Assembly: GCA_021463195.1 (NCBI GenBank)
Contig: JAJTXZ010000018.1
Location: forward strand, 1-64,000
Length of the DNA: 64,000 nt
From: Anaerolineae bacterium
GTDB taxonomy: Bacteria > Chloroflexota > Anaerolineae > UBA4142 > SHND01
Direction: 5' to 3'
In this document: in pieces, positions 47,101 through 56,800 of the stretch
Layout of the letters: each line of letters begins with the position of its first letter
How positions within the stretch are numbered: the stretch's first letter is position 1
Notes under the pieces: generated by a model
What the model was told of the DNA's origin: nothing
Seen by the model: the letters and a program-made list of their open reading frames with translations, nothing else
The model's database searches: none
Made by a program: the position numbers and the translations under genes

Positions 47101-49892
47101 GTCTGAACGGACATGACGCCCTTGATTTGGTCGCCGGCGACGAGCGGCACAAACAATAGCGACGCGGAAGGCGTTTCCGTACCCAAGATAGCTTCAGTCC
47201 GCGCTTTTTCTTGCTCCCATTCCGCGCGCGTCAAATTCAATGCGATCGGTTCATTCAGTTCGATGACGCGCGCCACCTTGCCGCTTGGCGAACGCGGCGC
47301 CCCTTCATCATTAAAAGACTCGCCTTTGTCATACAACACCGGACGCGTGACGGTGTTTGTCGCCGCGTCATAGAGCCAAACGATAAACGCGTCAGACGGC
47401 AACAGACGCGGCAGATATTCATAGACGATGCGAAATAATTTCGCGCTCTCTAGCTCGCCGGATATCGCGCCCGCCAGTTCATTGATGTTTTGGACTTCGG
47501 CTACGCGTTTTGTGGTTTCATCAAACAACCGCGCGCGTTCCACCGCCACGCCGATTTGGTCGGCAATCGTCTGCAAGAGTTGTAATTCAACCTGTCCGTA
47601 GCAATCCGGCGAATAGCTTTGAATCGAAAGCACGCCAAACGTATTTTCGCCGCTGCGTAGTGGCACGCCAAGCCAAGTGCGAACTTCGTCCGCGCTGCCA
47701 AAGTTCACTCCCTGATTAGACAACTCGGATTGACGCAAATCAGATATCAAGACGGGCGCGCCACTAACAATGACTTGGGACGACAGCGTGCCTGCCAGCG
47801 GACTCTGTTCGGGCGGATACTCGACGCCGCGGTCCACGCTCAAGCGAAAATCCACCATATTATCGGCGGCATTGTAAAGCGCCATCAAAAAGGCATCCGG
47901 TTTCAAGAGCGCGGCAATTTCTTGATACACGCCGCGCGCCATTTCATCGAAACCGGAAGGATTGGCGACTGCGCGCGCGACGCGGTTCAATGTCGCAAAA
48001 CGATTTGCCGCCGCTTCGGTTTCTTGAAATAGCTGCGCGTTCTTCAAGGCAATAGCAACATGACTAGCAATGCCTTCCAGCAGCGCGATATGCCGTTCGG
48101 TATAAGCGTTGGCGGAATAGCTCTGCGCGGAAAGGGCGCCGATAATTTGTTCGCCGCGTCGCATCGGCACATAGAGCAGCGAAGCGGACGCTTTATTGAC
48201 ATTGCCAATCGCCGTATTCGCGTTCAGCTGCGCCAACGCTTGCGCGATTTCCGCCGGAGTGCGATTCACAATAATCGAGTTGCCCGTTTCAATCACGCGG
48301 CGCAAATTACCGCGCAGCGTCGGCGCGACCGGACGCGGCGCATGCGTCACCCCGTCATCAAAAATATAGGGATAAGAAACAACATTATTCGCCGAATCAT
48401 ACAGCGTCACATAAAAAGCGTCAGTGGGCATAGCTTGGGCGACTTGGACGCGCACATTTTCAAACAACCGCTCTAACGTCAATTCCTGCGAAATGGTATT
48501 GGCGATTTCGTTCAAGGCGCCGAATTCTTGAGCGCGCTGCTCGGCTTGTTCAAACAAGCGGGCATTTTCAACGGCAAGCGCCATCTGCTCCACCACACTT
48601 GTCGCCAGAGCTCGCTCGTCTTGGCTCCATTCACGCGTCCGCGTCGTATCCATCAAATCTACCGTGCCAATGACCTCGCCGCGCAAGGCGATTGGCACCG
48701 TCAGCGGCGCAACAGACTCGGGGCGCGGCGCTGAATCTCCATTCGCTGGCGGCGCCAGCGGTTCCGTCACAAAGGTATCCGAGTCTTGAGAATACACAAC
48801 CTGCGCGACTTGGTCGCGACTCGTCCATGCTTGATGAATATATTCACGCTGGGTGCGCCCCAATTCCTCCAAACTGACTGTGGCGCGATTGACCAGTTCG
48901 GCGTTTTCGACGGCAGACGCGAGGTTATCCGCGATAAGCGTCAAGGTAGGAATATCCTGTTGTCCGAACGCGTCCAGATGGTCGCTGTGCGCCGTCCAAA
49001 AACCGCGCGTCTCGCCGCGTGCGACGAGCGGAGCGATGGCAATCAAACGCGTCGCGGGCAAAATCGGCGGCGTAAAGGCTTCGTCGCCGATTTTGCCTTC
49101 GACAAGGAGACAAGGTTCATTTGCAACGCTCACGCGTGTCAATACCGAGCCGGGGTCGAGCGCAAGATGATATCCACGCTGCGTCAGTTCGCTCCCAGAT
49201 TGACCAGCGCCAGCGCGCAAGATAGCCCATTGGCGAAATTCGTCGAACAAATAGATGCCGACAAAATCCAACGCAAAGCCGGTCTGCAGCTGTTGGGCAG
49301 CATACTGCATGAACTGATTCAAGTCGCGGGTGGCGGCGCCAGCGCGCGCCAATTCCGCCGAGAGTCCAAGTTGCTTTTGCCGCCGCTGCAAGGCGGCGCG
49401 CGCCTCACGCTCGCTGATTACCTGTTTTTCAAGCGTAGTAAACATGCCGCGCTGTAAACGCTCGTGTTCAGCGAGAATTTCTTCGCGGCGCGCGAGATCA
49501 TAGCCAATCGTGAACTGACGACGATACGCTTCCAACTGTGGCATGAGCGCGGGTCCGCCGAGTTCAACGCCCGCGCGATAAAGCGTATCCATTACATCAT
49601 ACGCGCCAACAGGTTCCAAGCCCTGCCGCGCCCACACGCGCAAGCGGGCACGCGTCTCGTCGGCGGTGAATTGTCCCTCCATCACACCGATAAAATGCGC
49701 GACAATTTCTTGACTCTGCGCAGGCAAGCGCCGAACCGACATGAACGCGCCCATCATTTCGCCAATATGCTGGCGCAACGATTTCACCACCTGCGCGTGT
49801 AACTGCGGCGCCGCGTCACGCAAACGCTGCATCGCTTGCTCCATTTGCGCCTTGTTCGTCATAGCGTCTTCCGACAGGGTTGGAATTGCCAT
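44145..49892 (-). CDS. soluble giant sensor protein with about ten GAF domains
   Basis: 1915 residues with no membrane segment. The N-terminal 150 residues are helical (QLHAQVVKSLRQHIGEMMGA, AYDVMDTLYRAGVELG) and recall sensor heads such as those of RsbR-type proteins, but this is only a resemblance. About ten GAF domains follow in tandem, several from the same sub-lineage (LYEIGxxLN starts at the sixth to eighth). The C-terminus ends in the shared partial GAF start (EELQRTTGSKRAVVRLN). No output domain is seen. Start ATG 49892; a second Met lies ten codons in. No cysteine/histidine pattern for bilin binding was noticed. Confidence 0.92.
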   Translation of the reverse strand: MAIPTLSEDAMTNKAQMEQAMQRLRDAAPQLHAQVVKSLRQHIGEMMGAFMSVRRLPAQSQEIVAHFIGVMEGQFTADETRARLRVWARQGLEPVGAYDVMDTLYRAGVELGGPALMPQLEAYRRQFTIGYDLARREEILAEHERLQRGMFTTLEKQVISEREARAALQRRQKQLGLSAELARAGAATRDLNQFMQYAAQQLQTGFALDFVGIYLFDEFRQWAILRAGAGQSGSELTQRGYHLALDPGSVLTRVSVANEPCLLVEGKIGDEAFTPPILPATRLIAIAPLVARGETRGFWTAHSDHLDAFGQQDIPTLTLIADNLASAVENAELVNRATVSLEELGRTQREYIHQAWTSRDQVAQVVYSQDSDTFVTEPLAPPANGDSAPRPESVAPLTVPIALRGEVIGTVDLMDTTRTREWSQDERALATSVVEQMALAVENARLFEQAEQRAQEFGALNEIANTISQELTLERLFENVRVQVAQAMPTDAFYVTLYDSANNVVSYPYIFDDGVTHAPRPVAPTLRGNLRRVIETGNSIIVNRTPAEIAQALAQLNANTAIGNVNKASASLLYVPMRRGEQIIGALSAQSYSANAYTERHIALLEGIASHVAIALKNAQLFQETEAAANRFATLNRVARAVANPSGFDEMARGVYQEIAALLKPDAFLMALYNAADNMVDFRLSVDRGVEYPPEQSPLAGTLSSQVIVSGAPVLISDLRQSELSNQGVNFGSADEVRTWLGVPLRSGENTFGVLSIQSYSPDCYGQVELQLLQTIADQIGVAVERARLFDETTKRVAEVQNINELAGAISGELESAKLFRIVYEYLPRLLPSDAFIVWLYDAATNTVTRPVLYDKGESFNDEGAPRSPSGKVARVIELNEPIALNLTRAEWEQEKARTEAILGTETPSASLLFVPLVAGDQIKGVMSVQTYEFDAYHAAQVALLTSVASHVVAAMDNARLFGATQSALAETQLLYETGSHLNQVNTLEELVHIVAKPAFDRGAGSAQLLLLETAPDGVLAANVVVSWTALHGLASLPQHTHFPLNEFSVGKHFMANPGALLFVEDIETNPVIDAQTRAILAASHTRAAAFLPLVVEQRNLGLILIGWPQKYSFAAGEQRIYQSLSSQLALVLNNRLLFQQTQESLAETQTLYQIGAQLNTATTLAEALRAASASGIQDGADTATLMLLESDAKNMPKWGVIVARWSDRAMPSGIEGTRYDLDTVPLSKFWIENPDKPLLVTDIESDARVDENARTLYRYSHVRATALLPLRVGSRWVALQVLSWSEPHAFSERDERLYRAIMSQVATVLDNRQLFEQTEQALAEARTLYEISARLNAANSIQEALEAASGPAVVQGATRAGLLRIHADSFGNPQELELLGNWPREQTFTETMPTRFPLAFFAGSTAWLSNSSEPTVFSDLREIADLAPEARAMVARGGTVASAALPLKVGERWIGLLTFSWDQAHEFTARDLRLYRAIMAQAATVLDNRALFEQTQVALRQTQDALTQVQETQARLNLQFQTARLLAGANRFDDVATELLETICHAQHWQLGEYWAADKVTQILTLRHVWGAALPEVQSFIQDTAGLKLAYGEGFAGAAWAERQPIWTEDILNDARFRQVEAAHAAGLVGAFAFPTLDAQISGVAVFFSNHAQNLDDNLFATMTGVGSQITQYLQRRQAEESVRQQNAFLSALHDTTLGLMRRLDLEELLQNIITRAAELVGTEHGYVHLVESNAKELRMRVGIGLYRDLIGTRAQAGQGLAGTVWQNAEAIVVDDYQHWQGRLPQVDRDALRAVIGVPLKSETQTVGVLGLASLDEGRVFTPAEVEAVERFAELAAVALDNARLYESTQTVLRQTQRAAERDKTIAEITDRLYAAADIKSALQTAAEELQRTTGSKRAVVRLNLQASKTNGKT

Positions 49893-49970
49893 ACTCGATA
49901 CTCTTTCAGGGCTGCCAGATTATCAAGCCACTCATTTAACCAAATACGCGCCGTAACTGCCGCCCGCGAC

Positions 49971-50765
49971 TTAGCGCGGCTTTTCAACATACACGCCGTA
50001 AAATTCCAAGCCCACGCCCTCGCGGTCCGCTTCGGTAATGTAATCGGTCAAATTCAACCATTCAGTAATCGGGCGAAAACCGCGCGCATCGGGCTGCCAC
50101 GGTTTAATCAATTCACGCGCCTTGGCTTCTGGCACAAGATGCATCGGCGAACCCATCTGTTCAAACATCCCAAGGAATTGACCCCATTGCGGCGTCATTG
50201 CCCCTTCCGCCTGCGTCTCCCAAGTAATCCACATTTTGCTGCCGGGCGCAGCCCAATCATAGGTCGCCTGCATAATGTGTTGAATTTCCTGGTCCGACAA
50301 AAAGACCGTAATCCCATTCAAACCAATCGCAACGCGGCGTTCCGCGCCAAACACTTCGGGAATCACCGGCGAAGCCAGCAAAGTATCAATCTGGCGGACA
50401 TCCGCTTCGAGAAAACGGACATTGGGATTATCGCCCACAATTTCCGCGCCATAATTGACGACCACCGGGTCATTATCCACATAAATCACTTTGGCATCGG
50501 GCAAGGTGGAATGAATATGTTCGACAGTGGGCAGCCCGGAAGCCAGATCAAAAAAGTGATTGAATCCTTCCGCCGAGAGTTCCTCCGCCGCATCATGCAA
50601 AAACATCCGCAGCAAGCGCACCCATTTTTTGGTAGAAGGGACGAGCGAAAACATGTATTCGGCTGCCTGTCGGTCCGCTTCAAAATTATGCGAACCGCCA
50701 AGTGAATAATCATACACACGCGCGGCATTGGGAATGTTTATGTCCATAGACTGTCTTTCCGACAT
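49971..50765 (-). CDS. SAM-dependent methyltransferase, Methyltransf_19 (DUF574) type
   Basis: 264 residues. The N-terminal fingerprint NAARVYDYSLGGSHNFEADR and FFDLASGLPTVEHIHS identify the Methyltransf_19/DUF574 family, best known from actinobacteria; its substrates are mostly unknown. VIYVDNDPVVVNYGAEI gives the acidic end of SAM strand 2. ATG 50765 has a strong GGAGGG ribosome site. It lies between two giant GAF sensor genes in the same direction, so it is presumably co-expressed with them. It is not a CheR-type receptor methyltransferase by sequence. Confidence 0.93.
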   Translation of the reverse strand: MSERQSMDINIPNAARVYDYSLGGSHNFEADRQAAEYMFSLVPSTKKWVRLLRMFLHDAAEELSAEGFNHFFDLASGLPTVEHIHSTLPDAKVIYVDNDPVVVNYGAEIVGDNPNVRFLEADVRQIDTLLASPVIPEVFGAERRVAIGLNGITVFLSDQEIQHIMQATYDWAAPGSKMWITWETQAEGAMTPQWGQFLGMFEQMGSPMHLVPEAKARELIKPWQPDARGFRPITEWLNLTDYITEADREGVGLEFYGVYVEKPR

Positions 50766-50877
50766 TTTACCCTCCGAGGTAATTGGTGTAGCCCGCTGCG
50801 CTCACGCGCGCGGGCGAGAGTGACCGATAGAATTAGCGCGCGTCCGCTTCCCGCGCGAACACGCGCCTCGAACTTTT

Positions 50878-53800
50878 TTATTCATGCCCCCCATTGGATT
50901 GCTTTTCCGACGCGCCGATTCGCACCACCGCGTGCGAAGCGCCCAATGCGTGACTCAATTCGCGCGCCGTCGTCTGCAAAATTTGTTCCAAGTCAAGCGA
51001 ACGCGTCATGTGCGCGCCAATCTCGCGCGTCAACTGCTCGCGCCGCGCGCGCTCTTGGGTCTGTCCAAACAAACGCTGCTTTTCAAGCGCGTTCGCCATC
51101 TGATTCGCGATTGTTTCGGCGAGCCGCGCGTCTTGGGGCGTAAAGAAACGCGACGGCACATCCAAGTCCAACCCTACCGTGCCAATCACTTGGCTGCTGG
51201 ACAACAGCGGCACAATCATTAAACCAAACGTGCGCCGTTCCCGCATCAACGCGTGAATCGGTTCCGTCAACGGGTCAGTCTGCGCGTTCTCGATAACCAG
51301 CGGTTCGCGTGTCTCTAACACACGTTGAGTGGATGGATTATTGACGATAGGAATTCGCACGCCCAACGCCTCGGGCTGGTCCGCCGATGAAGACGCGCTC
51401 GCCATCACAACCAATTCGGCGCGGTCAGGCGTAAAGAGCGCGATCCCGCAGTTGCGCGCGTTGAATACATCCACCATTTCACGCGCCACCATACCAAGCA
51501 TATCCGACAATTCGCCGCTCGTCGTGACCAGCTGCGTAACGCGATTGACCGTCGCCAACTCGCGATTGCGAAGCGCCAACGCTTCTTGTTCTTGACGGCG
51601 CGTAATCGCGTTCGAAATTTCCGGCGCCAGCGCCAACAACATTTCCAATTCCGACGCGGCATACGAATGCGCCTCGTCATAACTTTGGACGGCAAACATG
51701 CCAAAAGTTTCCGCGCCGCGTTTAAGCGGAATCCCGAGCCATTCAAACGAAACGATGCCGAACAATTCAATCTCGCCGCGTTCCATCATTGCCCTGAGGG
51801 TAGGCGCGTCGCCCAATAACGGCTGCCCGTGTTTGATAACCCAAGCGGTAATCCGTTTACCTGCCGGCAAATAATTGCGCGCATTGAGCGTCGGCGCCGT
51901 ATCCTGCGTATCTACGAAATACGGAAACTCTAACGCGTCTTCATTCGCATGATATAGAGCCACATACATATTCGGCGCATAAACCAATTCGGCTACGATT
52001 TCATGCAGCGCCGCATAAAAGGCGTCCGTCGTCGCCGCCGTATTCACCGCGTCGGCGATGCGGAACAACGCGCTCTGAATTTGTTCCGCGCGCGTGCGCT
52101 GCACCACTTCGCGCTGCGTCTCTTCCAACAAACGCTGCTTTTCGAGCGCGTTCGCCATTTGCGATGCCATCGTTTCCGCCACTCGAATTTCATCCGCCGT
52201 AAAGACGCGTCCCGCTTCCGTCGTATCGAGACCGATCGTGCCAATCACCATTTCGCCCGACAACAGAGGAATAATCGCCAGACAGGTTGTGTGACGATCG
52301 CGCATTCGCTCGTGAATGCTCGCGGTAAGCGGATCATTCTGCGGATCCGTAATGATCAACGATTTTTTATTTTTAATGACATATTCGGAAGAACGATTGC
52401 CTTGGACCGGAATGACAATGCCCACCGCATGTTGCTCATGTTCTTCGGCGAGCGCATCCGCCACCACGACCAAGTCGGTGCGTTCCGAATTCAACAAAGC
52501 GATGCCGCAGTTGCGCGCGCGAAAAGTCTGGACCAATTCCTTTGCCATTTGAGCCAACGAATCTTCAACCGGCGCGTCGGACATCATCGTAGCGGCGACA
52601 CGGTTCAACGATTCCAATTCGATATTGCGTTGACGCGCGTGCATCTCGGCGCGCGTGCGGTCGCCAAGTTCCTGCTGCACCCGCTGATACAACCGCGCAT
52701 TTTCCAACGCGGTCGAAATCGAACGCGCCACGCGTTCGACCAAATCCAAATCCGCTTGCGAAAACTCGCGCTGGCGCCGTGAACCGATACCTACCGTGCC
52801 AATAATTTCATCGCGCACAAACAACGGCGCAAGCAAAAGCGACGCCGTTTGCCTCAGCTTCATCAGATCATGCACCGCTGCCATACGCGGGTCATGTTGC
52901 GCGTCCGAAAATGCCGCCGGACGGCGCGTCTCCAACACAATTTCAGTCGAAGGATTTCCTGCGACGGGAATGTTATAGCCCACCGTGGATGGACTGCCTT
53001 CAGGTTGATGCGCCGCCGTTACAATCAGCGTCTGTTTATCTGGTTCCAAAAGCGCGACGCCGGCTTGCTCGGCGTCAAAATACGCCGCAAGGTCAGAGCA
53101 AATCGCGCTCAACGCACGGTCCACGTCAAAGCTCACCGCGTGATGAGTCACACGATTCACCAATTCAGTTTGCCGGAGTTCCGACGCCAATTCGGCTTCG
53201 GCGCGCGTGCGTTCCGCAATCTCCTGCTGCGCCACAGTAAACAACCGCGCGTTGCGAATCGCGGCGGCGGCTTGCGTCGCCAGCAATTTGCCAATTTGCT
53301 CATCTTCCTCGGTAAAGCGTTTTTCGGGCTGCGAATGGGTCGCAGTCAACACGCCGACGGTTTCGCCCTGCCAAATCATCGGAATTCCAATGGCGGCGTG
53401 GAACGGCGCATCCGCAAACTGTTCCGAGCGCAACGCCCATGTGCGATAATCATCCACCCGCAGCGCAGTCCCTGCCGCCATCGCGCGCCCTGCCAAACCT
53501 TCGCCGCGTTTCAAGCGTCGTCCGCCAAGCGAAACTGGGCCCACATTCTGCGAGACCTGAATCTCGAGCTCATCCGCGCCAACGGGAATCCAAATGTCGG
53601 CGCCATCCACGTTTAGCAGGCGCTTTGTTCGCCCGCAAATCAAATCAAGCAGCGTCTCGATCTGCGCTTCGGGTTTGCCCAATTCCAACGAAAGGTCAAA
53701 TAGAGAGCGGATCCGTTCCGCCTGCGCCGCAATCAACTGCTCGGCGCGCGTGCGCTCCGCCAATTCCGCGCGCGCCAAATCGTACAACCGCGCGTTTTCC

Positions 53801-56800
53801 AGCGCCGTCGAGATGGATGCGCCGACGCGTTCAACCAACGCGATTTCGCGCGCGCTAAATTCGCGTCGCGTGAGCGAGTCAATCCCCAGCGTTCCGATAA
53901 CTTCATCGCGTCGGAAAAGCGGCGCAATCAAAATCGAGACGGTGCCGCGCAGGCGCATCAGCTCATGCACCGCCGCTAAACGCGGGTCGGTTTGCGCATC
54001 GGCGAAAGCGACAGCGCGACGCGTTTCCAAGACGATTTCCGCTGAAGGATTGCCCTGCACCGGAATTGTATAACCTCTGACGTCGGGCGAACCTTCCGGC
54101 GAAAAATCCGCCACCACAGTCGCCGCCGTTTTATCCTCATTCAACAGCGCGATACCGGTCTCGTTCACGCCGAAAAATTCGCCGAGGTCGCGACAAATCG
54201 CGTTCAACGCTTCGCTCACATCGAGGTTCACCGCGTGACGCGTGACGCTGCCGAGCAATTCTGTCTCGCGCAATTCGATCGCCAACTCGGCTTCGGCGCG
54301 CGTGCGTTCCGCCAATTCGCTTTGGGACGATTCATACAAGCGCGCATTATCGAGCGCAATCACCGCCAACTGGGCAAAGCGTTCTAGCGCTTGGATTTCT
54401 TGTTCGCCGAATTTTTGTTTGGGATCGAGATACGCCAAACCGATGACGCCAATCACATCATCGCCTGAACGCAGTGGCACGCCGATGACTGCGCGCAAAA
54501 TATCGCGGCTGGCGTCCTGCAAACGTCCGCCATATTCGCGATAATCTTGGACCACCACCGGCGCGCGGTTCGCCCACACTTCGCCGGCGAGACCGACGCC
54601 GGGCTTGGTGCGTCGCCCAACAAATCCTTCGTACGCGCCAACGCCAACGCGTAATTCCATTTCGTCTGCGTCCGGCGCTTGGAGATAAACATATCCATTT
54701 TCAGTGCCGACCAATTGCCCGGCGCGCGCCACAATATCATGCAATACCGCATTCACATCCAAGCGTTGCATCAAGTCAAGCGAAATTTCTTGCAGCGCGT
54801 TCAAGTAGTCATTCTGACGATTGAGCTGCTCTTGCCGCTGCTGCTCTTCGGTAATATCCCAGAACATGGTCTGAATACCGTCAATCTCGCCCATGTCATT
54901 ATAAATCGGCGTCTTGAGAACGCGCACCATAATATCCACGCCGTCGCCGCGTTGATGCGGTTCAATCGTGTCAACCGTTTCGCCGCCGCGCAGCACGCGC
55001 AAATCGTCTTGCCAATATTTTTCAGCGAGTTCACGCGGATGAAAATCGAAATCGGTCTTGCCGTACAAACCTTCCGGTTTCAATAACGTATCTTCAAAAT
55101 AACGCGTATTGCCAAACGTCACGCGCCCTTGGCGGTCTTTGCGCGTCAACGATTGCGGCAGCACATCCACCAACGAGCGATACAACGCTTCGCGTTCGCG
55201 CACGGCGGCTTCCGCCGCTTTCATTTCAGTCACTTCGGTATTGACGCCAGTGACAATAAATTCAGTGTCACTCTGGGGATGAATGCGCGCTTCTTCCATC
55301 ATCCAGTGCGTCTTGCCCTCCGCGTCAATAACGCGAAATTCTTGCGTGTAACGTTCCGCGCCTTGACGCAGCGCCTGCGCGCTGCGTTCGTTCATCGCAT
55401 GTTTATCATCCGGATGCCACGCGGCGTACCACGCGTCCCCAAACGAGGCGCCGGGCGCGATCTGAAGCGGATACGGAATGCGCGTCGTATCAAGATTGGC
55501 ATATTCCGTTTCCCAATGAAAACCAGCCGCCTCTGCCGCCGGATCATTCAGCTCGGTGACGCGCGCCGACCAGAAAATGGAATGCGTATCTTGCGAGACG
55601 CGCCGCATCAGCGATTCCGCGCGACGAATTTCAGTGACATCGTGAAAGAATGAAATGCGCGCCAGATATGAACCATCGGCAGCGGTGACCGGCGCGCTAT
55701 ACCGTTCATAAACGCGACCATCGCGGAGTTCGACCAAATCGCGGTTCTGCTCGAACTGATTCTTGTACATTTCGTCGGTGCGCTCGAGCCAAGCTTCCGG
55801 ATTGAGAACCTGCGGACGCACCAGTTGACGCAATGATTCCAACGTCTTTGCCGTCATATCCTCGGTCGCAATGCCCCAAATTTCGGTAAACCGTTGATTA
55901 AAAGAAAGAATTTGGTTATCCGCGCCAACCACCAAAATACCGTCCGGCGAAACCTGGAACTGCGCCGCGACCAACGCGTTCTGAAAGGCCTCGCGTTCTT
56001 GGGCGCGCTTGCGTTCGGTAATATCATCCGAGATGCCTAGCAAATACGCGGGTTTGCCGTCCGCGCCCATAATCGGCACTTTGCGCGTATGCAGCCAACG
56101 GATTGTGCCGTCAGCGGTTTGAATCGGCTCTTCGGGAATATCAAGCGTCTGCCCGCTCGCCAGCGTTTCGCGGTCTTTGGCGACAAAAGATTCCGCGTCC
56201 TGCGGAAATAAATCGTAATCGTTCTTGCCCAAAAGGTCTTGGCGCGCATGCCCCGTAAGTTCTTCGCCGGTTTTATTCCACTGCACAAAACGCAATTCTT
56301 GCGCGTCTTTAACGAACAACATCAAAGGCAAGTTTTCAATCAGCGAATCGAGAAACTTTTCGGCGTTTTCGCGCTGCGTCAATTCACGCCGCGACGCGTC
56401 CAATAACTCGGCATTGTCCAAAACTAACGCCGCCAGCGCCGCGAACCGATTTAACACATCCACTTCAGTTGGGCCAAAGCGCTTGTCCATCTCCAAATGC
56501 GCCAACCCGATAACGCCAATAACTTGATCACCCGATTTGAGCGGCACGCCAATGACCGCGCGCAAAACATTGCGGCTGGGGTCCGCCAGACGGCCACTCC
56601 AAGTGCGATAATCATCTACCGCGAGCGCTTCACCCGATTCCCACACCAAGCCCGCCAGTCCATTTCCGCGTTTCGCTTGTGTCCCAACAAATTCTTGATA
56701 CGCGCCAATGCCGACGCGCATCGTCATTTCTTGCGTAGCGCGATCAAGCAAGAACACATATCCGTTTTTCGTGCCAACCAATTCGCCCGCGCGTTCGATA

